Shown one piece after another: positions 57,800-64,000 of a DNA stretch of 64,000 nucleotides (position 1 is its first letter; each line of letters opens with the position of its first letter). The translations under genes and the position numbers were made by a program. The notes beneath the pieces were generated by a model. That model did not search any database, was not told where the DNA came from, and saw nothing but the letters and a program-made list of their open reading frames with translations. This DNA is from DATDOR01 sp035512695 (GTDB taxonomy: Bacteria; Chloroflexota; Anaerolineae; Anaerolineales; JABWBV01), in NCBI GenBank assembly GCA_035512695.1, contig DATKDL010000027.1, positions 1 through 64,000 on the forward strand, in the 5' to 3' direction.

Positions 57800-58876
57800 A
57801 TGCTGGAAGATCTCGACAAAATCAAACAGACCGCTCTCGCCGCCCTGGCGGAGGCCGGTTCCGAAGCGGCGCTTGAAGAATGGCGCGTCCGCTTTCTCGG
57901 CCGAAAATCGCCGGTCATGGACGTCTTCTCCGCGCTCCGCTCGCTCTCTCCGGAGGAGCGGCCGGCCGTCGGACAGCGCGCCAACGAGGTCCGCACCGCC
58001 CTCGAAGCTGGCCTGGCCGAACGCCTGGAGACCGTGCGAACCGCTGCGCTGCGGACCTCCCTGCAGCGCGACCGGCTGGACGTGACGCTCCCCGGCCGCC
58101 CACTGGCGCGCGGCCGCCTCCACCCGGTCACGCAGACCATGCGCAGGATTTTTTCCGTCTTCGCCGAGATGGGATTCCAGATCTACCGGTCCAGGGACGT
58201 CGAGACCGACGAGATGAACTTCCAACTGCTCAATTTTCAGCTGCACCACCCGGCGCGGGAGATGCAGGATTCATTCTACGTCGACTCCGGCCCGGCCGGC
58301 GCGGACAACCCGGTCCTGCTGCGGACCCACACCTCCCCCGGGCAGATCCGCTCGATGCGTGAGAACTCCGGTTACAGCGGCGCAGGACCGCTCCCGACGG
58401 ACCCGCCGCCGGTCCGGATCATCCTGCCGGGGATGTGCTACCGGTTCGAGCAGATCACGACCCGCGCAAACGTGCAGTTCACCCAGGTCGAGGGCCTGGC
58501 CGTTGGGAAGCGGATCACCTTTGGGGATCTGAAAGGGACGCTGTCCGATTTCGCCCGCCGGATGTTTGGTGAAAACGTCCGGACGCGCTTCCGCGCCTCC
58601 CATTTCCCGTTCACCGAACCGAGCGCCGAAATGGATATCGAATGCTTCGTCTGCGGCGGGGCGGGCTGCAGCGTCTGCAAACACGCCGGCTGGCTGGAGA
58701 TCCTCGGTTCGGGGATGGTCCACCCCGTCGTCCTGCGCAACGGCGGGTACGATCCCGAGGTCTACACCGGGTTCGCATTCGGGATGGGTCCCGAGCGGAT
58801 CACGATGCTGCGCCACCGGATCGACGATATCCGGTATTTCTGGGATAACGATATGCGGTTTCTCGAGCAATTCTAA
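57800..58876 (+). CDS. pheS: Phenylalanyl-tRNA synthetase alpha subunit
   Basis: A 358-residue class II synthetase subunit that, with PheT, charges tRNA-Phe. The N-terminal coiled coil is short (1-90). The catalytic core has motif 1 (VTQTMRRIFSVFAEMGFQI), LLRTHTSPGQIRSM, motif 2 (YRFEQITTRANVQFTQVEG) and motif 3 (GFAFGMGPERITML). The Cys-rich insert CFVCGGAGCSVCKHAGW (about 277-293) is common in bacterial PheS. Expression is governed by the T-box upstream. The ATG has an AGAGG site. pheT follows after 94 bases that hold a palindrome. Confidence 0.95.
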   Translation: MLEDLDKIKQTALAALAEAGSEAALEEWRVRFLGRKSPVMDVFSALRSLSPEERPAVGQRANEVRTALEAGLAERLETVRTAALRTSLQRDRLDVTLPGRPLARGRLHPVTQTMRRIFSVFAEMGFQIYRSRDVETDEMNFQLLNFQLHHPAREMQDSFYVDSGPAGADNPVLLRTHTSPGQIRSMRENSGYSGAGPLPTDPPPVRIILPGMCYRFEQITTRANVQFTQVEGLAVGKRITFGDLKGTLSDFARRMFGENVRTRFRASHFPFTEPSAEMDIECFVCGGAGCSVCKHAGWLEILGSGMVHPVVLRNGGYDPEVYTGFAFGMGPERITMLRHRIDDIRYFWDNDMRFLEQF

Positions 58877-58894
58877 TCCCGAACTTTTGAGGAC

Positions 58895-58947
58895 GGGCGA
58901 TTTGGGGCCTGTAGCGGCGGAGCCGCTACCCGCCCCCCAATCGCCCA
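58895..58947. repeat. Palindrome between pheS and pheT
   Basis: Nested inverted repeats: outer GGGCGATTTGGGG with CCCCAATCGCCC (one bulge), inner GTAGCGGC-GGA-GCCGCTAC. The core GGCGGAGCCGCT is shared with the palindrome at 16461-16503. It has no T-run, so it may tune the pheS:pheT mRNA. Confidence 0.85.
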
Positions 58948-58970
58948 GCATCTGAAAATGAGGAGCGAAT

Positions 58971-61517
58971 ATGAAAGTCCCGCTTTCATGGCTGAAAGAC
59001 TTCGTCGACATCACCCTCCCCATCGATGATCTCGCCCAGCGCCTCACCGGCGCCGGGCTGGAGGTCGAGGCGATCCATTTCATCGGGCTGCCCCCGCCAG
59101 AGACCACCCGGGTCGAGTACAAGATCAGCGGGTTCGAATGGGACCGCACAAAGATCGTCGTCGGGGCGGTGCTCGAAGTCCTGCCGCATCCGGACGCCGA
59201 CCGGCTGGTGCTCTGCCGCCTCGACGACGGCGTACAGGTCCACACCGTCCTGACCGGCGCGGCGAACCTGTTCGAGTTCAAAGGCGCCGGCCCGCTGGAG
59301 ACCCCGCTCAAGGTCTGCTACGCCCGCGAAGGCGCCGCGATCATCGACGCCTACCTGCCCGGCGACAACCTCACCACGCTCAAGCGGAAGAAGATCCGCG
59401 GCGTCGAATCCTACTCGATGGCCTGCTCGGAGCGCGAGCTGGGGATCTCCCCGGAGCACGAAGGCATCATCCTGCTCGATCCGGACGCCCCGGTCGGGAC
59501 GCCGCTGCAGGACTACCTGGGCGACGCCGTCCTCGACATCGCCATCACGCCCAACATCGCACGCAACGCCAACGTGGCCGGGATCGCCCGCGAGATCGCA
59601 GCGCTGACGGGCGCGCCGTTCAGGGCGCCGGCCGACCCGGATCCGTGGGCCTCGGATGCCCCCTCGATAGAAGGGCTGGTTTCGCTGCAGATCACCGAGC
59701 CGGAGGTCAACCCGCGCTTCGTGCTCGGGCTGATCGAGGGGATCGCGATCGGACCTTCACCATACCTCGTCCAATACCGGCTGCGTTTGGCCGGCCAACG
59801 GCCGATCAACAACGTCGTCGACGCCACTAATTACGCCATGCTCGAACTTGGCGAGCCGCTGCACGCCTTCGACTACGACATCCTGCTCGCCCGGGCGGAA
59901 CAGGCCGGCGCCGAAGCGCCGGTCATCATCACCCGCCGCGCCGAACCGGGGGAAAAACTGCAGACGCTGGATGGTGAGATCCGGACCCTGGACGACTTCA
60001 CCGTCCTGGTCTGCGACCAGTCCGGCTCGCTGGCCCTCGCGGGCGTGATGGGCGGGCTCGAATCGGAAGTCACCGGGGCGACGACCCGGATCCTGCTGGA
60101 AGGCGCTTCGTGGAATATGATCAACACCCGGCGGACCCAGGTCTCCCAGAAGCTTCATTCCGAGGCCGGCTACCGCTTCTCGCGCGGCGTTCATCCGTCG
60201 CTGGCGCCGGCCGGCGTCCGGCGCGGGTTGATGTTGATGGCGGACTGGGCCGGTGGGCGCGTGGCCAAAGGGTTGGTGGACGAATACCCGCAGCCGCCCG
60301 GTACGCCGGTCGTCGAACTGACCCCGGCCGACGTCGACCGCTGGCTGGGGCTCAAGCTGGGAACCGAAGAGATCGTCCGCATTCTGACCGCGCTCGAATT
60401 CGACTGCCGGGTCCTTGACGGTGGCGCCATCCGCCTGCAGCCGCCCGATTTTCGGTTGGATATCGGGACCGGGGTGATCGGGGTGGCCGATGTGATCGAG
60501 GAGATCGCCCGCATCTACGGCTACGATCGCATCCCGGAAACGCGGATGTCCGACGAGTTGCCTCCCCAGCGAGGCGTCCCCGCACTGGATCTGGAAGAGC
60601 GCGTCCGGAACCTGCTCGTCACCGCCGGCTTCCAGGAGATCATCACCTACCGGATGACGACCCCGGAAGCCGAGAACCGCCGGCTCTCCCCCGGCACGCC
60701 CCCGGCGGACCGCCCGTACGTCGGGCTGCTCAACCCGATCAACCGGGAACGGACGGTGATGCGCCAGAGCCTGTTGGCCTCTGCCCTCGAGACGGTTGAA
60801 CGCAACGCCCGCCTGCAGGACCGGCTGGCCGTGTTCGAGATCGGCGAGGTCTTCTACGGATCGGAGGAAGGCGCCCTGCCCGAAGAGCACACCCGGCTCG
60901 CCCTCGCGCTGGGCGGCCGCCGGGACCTGCCGGCCTGGCAGGGAGGCGACGATGGGCAGATGGATTTTTACGATCTGAAAGGCGTGGTCGCCGAACTGCT
61001 GGATGGGTTGCACATCGAGGTCGTCTACGAGCCGGGAGACCATCCCGTCTTCCACCCGGGTAAATGCGCCCACGTCACGCACGGCGAGACCAGGCTGGGG
61101 ACGATCGGCGAACTGCACCCGGAAACCGCAGCCCGCTACGACTTCGACGGCAAAAAGGTCCTGGCGGGGACCTTCAGCATGGAAGCCCTGCTCTCCATCC
61201 GGCCGGACCGGTACGAAACCCTCCCCGTCCCGACTTACCCGCCCGTGATCGAGGACCTGGCGCTGATCGTCCCCGACAACGTCCCGGCGGAGGCGGTCGA
61301 CGGCTTGATCCGGCAGACCGGGGGGAGCCTGGTCACGGATGTGACTCTCTTCGATCTTTATCGCGGCGCCCAGATCGAGCCCGGAAAGAAAAGCCTGGCC
61401 TACCGCATCACCTACCAGGCTCCGGACAGGACCCTGACGGACGAGGAAGTCGAAAAGATGCGCAGGAAGATTGTGGGGCGGTTGGAGCGGGAGGTGGGGG
61501 CGCGGCTGAGAGGATAA
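58971..61517 (+). CDS. pheT: Phenylalanyl-tRNA synthetase beta subunit
   Basis: An 848-residue subunit of the heterotetrameric synthetase. In order: MKVPLSWLKDFVDITLPIDD, an OB-fold tRNA-binding domain (about 50-165), the B3/B4 editing domain (ARNANVAGIAREIAALTGAP then TRRTQVSQKLHSEAGYRFSRG), a B5 domain (about 435-510), the inactive catalytic-like core (ERVRNLLVTAGFQEIITYRM) and the C-terminal FDX-ACB anticodon-binding domain (TYPPVIEDLALIVPDNV to the end). Length is slightly above the usual 800. Co-transcribed with pheS. The ATG has a GAGGAG site. A repeat array follows the stop. Confidence 0.95.
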   Translation: MKVPLSWLKDFVDITLPIDDLAQRLTGAGLEVEAIHFIGLPPPETTRVEYKISGFEWDRTKIVVGAVLEVLPHPDADRLVLCRLDDGVQVHTVLTGAANLFEFKGAGPLETPLKVCYAREGAAIIDAYLPGDNLTTLKRKKIRGVESYSMACSERELGISPEHEGIILLDPDAPVGTPLQDYLGDAVLDIAITPNIARNANVAGIAREIAALTGAPFRAPADPDPWASDAPSIEGLVSLQITEPEVNPRFVLGLIEGIAIGPSPYLVQYRLRLAGQRPINNVVDATNYAMLELGEPLHAFDYDILLARAEQAGAEAPVIITRRAEPGEKLQTLDGEIRTLDDFTVLVCDQSGSLALAGVMGGLESEVTGATTRILLEGASWNMINTRRTQVSQKLHSEAGYRFSRGVHPSLAPAGVRRGLMLMADWAGGRVAKGLVDEYPQPPGTPVVELTPADVDRWLGLKLGTEEIVRILTALEFDCRVLDGGAIRLQPPDFRLDIGTGVIGVADVIEEIARIYGYDRIPETRMSDELPPQRGVPALDLEERVRNLLVTAGFQEIITYRMTTPEAENRRLSPGTPPADRPYVGLLNPINRERTVMRQSLLASALETVERNARLQDRLAVFEIGEVFYGSEEGALPEEHTRLALALGGRRDLPAWQGGDDGQMDFYDLKGVVAELLDGLHIEVVYEPGDHPVFHPGKCAHVTHGETRLGTIGELHPETAARYDFDGKKVLAGTFSMEALLSIRPDRYETLPVPTYPPVIEDLALIVPDNVPAEAVDGLIRQTGGSLVTDVTLFDLYRGAQIEPGKKSLAYRITYQAPDRTLTDEEVEKMRRKIVGRLEREVGARLRG

Positions 61518-61618
61518 GGGCGAATGAGCGAATGAGCGGATGGGCGAATGGTGCTGGTGACGACCCTTTGCGTCGCCACCGGCGCCCATTCGCCCATTCA
61601 CTCAATCGCTGAGTCGCT
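61517..61618. repeat. Inverted array of GCGAATGG-type octamers
   Basis: GCGAATGA/GGGCGAAT units (about 61517-61551) face GCGCCCATTCGCCCATTCAC units (about 61582-61618), around a 30-base spacer. It separates pheT from the converging methionine gene. Confidence 0.9.
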
Positions 61619-63484
61619 TCACGTTGCCTCGACGATCTCCGCCGCCACGTCATAGCGGCGGAACGGGGGGATGAGATACACTCCGGCGGCCCACGGCCGG
61701 ACGGCCTCGATCAGCTCCCCGGCGATCCGGATCCCCTCCTGCCGCTTGTCCGCCGCGTTCTCCATCCTTTTAAGGATCCCCTCGGGGATGTGGACCCCCG
61801 GCAGCTCGTTGTGCAGAAATGTGGCATGCCGTTCGTTGAAAAGCGGCAGGATCCCGACGATCAGGGGCAGTTCCAGCCTCCCGACCTCGTCTTCGTAGCG
61901 GCGGACGAATTCCTCCGCCTGGGCAGGCTCGAAGACCGGCTGGGTCAGGGCGAAATCGGCCCCGCTTTCCACTTTGCGCCGGAGCGTCTTGATCTCTCGA
62001 CCGGAGTCGCGCGGGGTCAGGTCCAATGCACAGCCGGCGAAAAAGGAGGTCGGTTTTCCGATCTCGGCCCCGGCGTAGTCGATGCCCAGGTTGAAGTTTT
62101 GTTTGATGAGCTTCACTACGCCGGAGGGGACGACGTCGTAGTCGTCCATCGCATCCGGATAGTCTCCGATAGCGGTCGGGTCGCCCATCACGACGAAGAT
62201 GTTGCGCACATCCAGGGCGTGGGCGGCGAGCAGGTCGCCCTGGACACGCAGCAGGTTGCGGCCGCGGGTGGGGAAGTGCAGGACGGTCTCGAGCCCAAGC
62301 CGCCCCTGGACGATGTTGGAGACGGCCCAGGGGCTCATCCGCATGCGGGCCATCGGGCTGTCGGCGATGTCGACGCAGTCGGCGCCGGCTTCCATCAGCA
62401 TGGCGGCAGCGGCGAGCAGCTTTTCCATCCCGAGCCCGCGCGGCGGAGAGAGCTCGACGGTGCGGACGAAGGTCCCGGAGGCCAGCTTGCGGCTGAGCCC
62501 GGTGGGCGCATCGCCTTCGAGGGATGCGCCGTTTTCGGCTTCTACTTCGGCGGGTTCGGTTTCGGCTTCGAAATGGATGTCGGGGGCGGCCAGGCCCTGC
62601 TTCATGGCGGCGATGTGTTGCGGAGTCGTCCCGCAGCAGCCCCCGATCAGCCGCGCCCCGGCTTGCCGGAAAGCTTGCGCATAGTCAGCGAAATATGCCG
62701 GCCCAGCGGGATACAGGATCCGCCCGCCGACCTGCTCCGGCAGACCGGCGTTCGGCTTGACCAGGAAGTGCGCCTCCGGGACCGCCGCCCGCATCCGCCT
62801 CAGGATGCGCAGCATCTGCGCCGGGCCCCCGGAGCAGTTGATCCCGATCACGTCGACTCCCTCATTTTGCAATGTCCGCGCGATCTCCTCCGGTGAATTG
62901 CCGAGCACGGTCCGGTCGTCGCGGGTGAACGTCATCGAAGCGACGACACCGGTTCCCGGTGCGACTTCCCGGGCAGCCCGCACCCCCTCGATGATCTCGT
63001 ACAGGTCCGTGAAGGTCTCGAAAAGCAGAAAATCGACCCCGGCGCCCGCCAGCGCTTCGACCTGCTCGGTGAACGCCTCGCGCGCCTGCTCGAGCTGCAC
63101 CCGGCCAAACGGCGCCAGCCGGACGCCCAGCGGACCGATGTCCCCGACCAGGTGCACCTCACGGAAAGACGCCAGGATGACCCGGCGGGCCAGTTCGACC
63201 CCGGCTCGGTTGATCTCGTCGACCCGGTCTTCCAACCCATGCCGGGCCAGCCGGTAGCGGTTCGCTCCGAAGGTATTAGTGAGCAGCGAGCCGGCGCCGG
63301 CGTCCAGGTACGCCCGGTGCACCTCGGCGACGACGGCCGGCCGGGTGAGATTGAGTTCGTCGAAACATTCGTCAAACCCGACTCCGCGTTCGTGCAGCAT
63401 CGTCCCCATCGCGCCGTCCATCAGCAGGGGTCTGTCTGCCGCAAGCAGGGCGGACAGGGCGGTCTTCTCGGCGGTTTCGCTCAT
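61619..63484 (-). CDS. Fused homocysteine methyltransferase / MTHF reductase
   Basis: A 621-residue bifunctional protein of the Bacillus YitJ type. Residues 1-300 are a Pfam homocysteine S-methyltransferase barrel: LLMDGAMGTMLHERG, FGANRYRL, FETFTDLYEI, then the zinc cysteines in GINCSGGP and GGCCGTTPQH. Residues 330-621 are a methylenetetrahydrofolate reductase: TVELSPPRGLGMEKLL, DIADSPMARMRMS, VMGDPTA and DFALTQPVFEPAQAEEF, with a FAD-binding barrel. It links one-carbon supply to methionine synthesis. It overlaps the next gene upstream by four bases (ATGA). Confidence 0.93.
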   Translation of the reverse strand: MSETAEKTALSALLAADRPLLMDGAMGTMLHERGVGFDECFDELNLTRPAVVAEVHRAYLDAGAGSLLTNTFGANRYRLARHGLEDRVDEINRAGVELARRVILASFREVHLVGDIGPLGVRLAPFGRVQLEQAREAFTEQVEALAGAGVDFLLFETFTDLYEIIEGVRAAREVAPGTGVVASMTFTRDDRTVLGNSPEEIARTLQNEGVDVIGINCSGGPAQMLRILRRMRAAVPEAHFLVKPNAGLPEQVGGRILYPAGPAYFADYAQAFRQAGARLIGGCCGTTPQHIAAMKQGLAAPDIHFEAETEPAEVEAENGASLEGDAPTGLSRKLASGTFVRTVELSPPRGLGMEKLLAAAAMLMEAGADCVDIADSPMARMRMSPWAVSNIVQGRLGLETVLHFPTRGRNLLRVQGDLLAAHALDVRNIFVVMGDPTAIGDYPDAMDDYDVVPSGVVKLIKQNFNLGIDYAGAEIGKPTSFFAGCALDLTPRDSGREIKTLRRKVESGADFALTQPVFEPAQAEEFVRRYEDEVGRLELPLIVGILPLFNERHATFLHNELPGVHIPEGILKRMENAADKRQEGIRIAGELIEAVRPWAAGVYLIPPFRRYDVAAEIVEAT

Positions 63485-64000
63485 CGGTCGCGAATATGCC
63501 GCCGTTCGCGGCGGGCTTTCGGCGCATCAGGCTCAGCGCCAGGCTCGGCCCGGACCCGCTCGACCGGTGCGACCTCGAGCGCCTCCGCCATGGCCCGGAT
63601 GTGATCGACCGAGTTCCCGCAGCAGCCGCCGACGATCGTGGCGCCCAGGTTCCGCACCCGGACAGCGTAGCGGGCCATCTCCGCCGGCGACGCGGCGTAG
63701 TGGGCCTGCCCGTCTTTGAGCACCGGCATCCCGGCGTTGGACTTGGCGACCAGCGGGACGTCCAGCCCGACGGCATACATGGCGGCGATCACACTTTCGA
63801 TCTCACCCGGACCGTTCCCGCAGTTGCCGCCCATGGCGATCGGCTCGTACTCCCGGATCGCCTCCAGCGCCTGGACCGGGCTGACGCCCATCATCGTGTG
63901 GCCGTTCGTATCGAAGGTCATCGTGATCACCAGCGGCAGTTCGCTGACCGAACGGGCGCCTTCCGCGGCGGCGCGCACCTCTTTGAGATCGCTCATCGTC
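63481..64000 (-). CDS. Homocysteine S-methyltransferase (partial, 5' end outside window)
   Basis: The visible 173 residues are the C-terminal half of a homocysteine methyltransferase barrel. The zinc cysteines lie in AMGGNCGNGPG and VGGCCGNSVDHIRA, both in place. PVLKDGQAHYAASPAEMARYA is a typical barrel segment. The Met at 63996 is likely internal, since the motif before it (DLKEVRAAAEGAR) belongs to the middle of the barrel, so the gene continues past the right edge. A short basic tail (KARRERRHIRDR) ends it. It forms an operon with the fused gene. Confidence 0.88.
   Translation of the reverse strand, partial: TMSDLKEVRAAAEGARSVSELPLVITMTFDTNGHTMMGVSPVQALEAIREYEPIAMGGNCGNGPGEIESVIAAMYAVGLDVPLVAKSNAGMPVLKDGQAHYAASPAEMARYAVRVRNLGATIVGGCCGNSVDHIRAMAEALEVAPVERVRAEPGAEPDAPKARRERRHIRDR

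Noticed and set aside
59757..61601. 614-codon open frame opposite pheT
   Set aside because: Antisense shadow of pheT; start lies in the repeat array.
1..64000. Insertion sequences, prophage or integrative element
   Set aside because: No transposase, integrase, att-like duplication or phage gene was found; the palindromes have no linked transposase in the window.

Overview
The window looks like one continuous piece of a high-GC bacterial chromosome, most likely a member of the Chloroflexota (Anaerolineae-like). This is inferred, not proven. The reasons are lipoproteins and secreted proteins with Thr/Pro-rich linkers after the lipobox, a T-box leader in front of pheST in a high-GC genome, a fused homocysteine methyltransferase/methylenetetrahydrofolate reductase, and many genes whose -10 box sits directly before the start codon. 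There are no insertion sequences, phage genes, rRNA genes or CRISPR arrays.

Layout. 1-8.3 kb: a secreted protein under a c-di-GMP-I riboswitch, a flavin amine oxidase, aroH-tyrA (phenylalanine/tyrosine branch), a LysM protein, an MpaB/Lcp-like oxygenase and a small membrane protein resembling the PaxB-type terpene cyclases. 8.3-13.1 kb: a soluble-adenylyl-cyclase-like protein (two cyclase domains, ATPase, TPR) in an operon with a sugar nucleotidyltransferase. 13.1-27.8 kb: an envelope block with five glycosyltransferases or GT-like membrane proteins, two large secreted proteins carrying cell-wall-hydrolase-like domains, an arginine-free repeat protein and a lipoprotein. 27.8-32.3 kb (minus strand): a four-gene operon with a membrane-tethered LuxR/Kelch regulator, a methyltransferase, an SGNH hydrolase and a flippase-like membrane protein. 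32.4-38.4 kb: proline dehydrogenase, a DinB protein, a UbiA-like protein, a PduO-type cobalamin adenosyltransferase, an ECF sigma/anti-sigma/bactofilin-like operon and a DtxR-type regulator with a candidate operator. 38.5-50.3 kb: acetyl-CoA synthetase, SbcC, a diguanylate cyclase, DnaK, RNase D and a beta-CASP nuclease. 50.3-57.1 kb: tRNA-Ser, tRNA-Pro, an FxLYD lipoprotein and several small proteins. 57.1-64 kb: T-box-pheS-pheT and two homocysteine methyltransferase genes, the second running off the end.

How parts connect. Both ends of c-di-GMP signalling are present: a GGDEF enzyme (43.3-45.4 kb) and a c-di-GMP riboswitch (2.0 kb) whose strands can be read as a switch between anti-terminator and terminator. 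Envelope building dominates: glycan synthesis, export, remodelling and surface proteins lie side by side. Phenylalanine supply (aroH/tyrA branch) and use (T-box pheST) both appear, as do two methionine-synthesis genes.

Regulatory style. Long, often perfect inverted repeats separate many genes, and one of them also encodes the C-termini of both converging genes. Short tandem repeats of 7-8 bases, mostly arranged as inverted arrays, sit in promoter or terminator regions at several loci.
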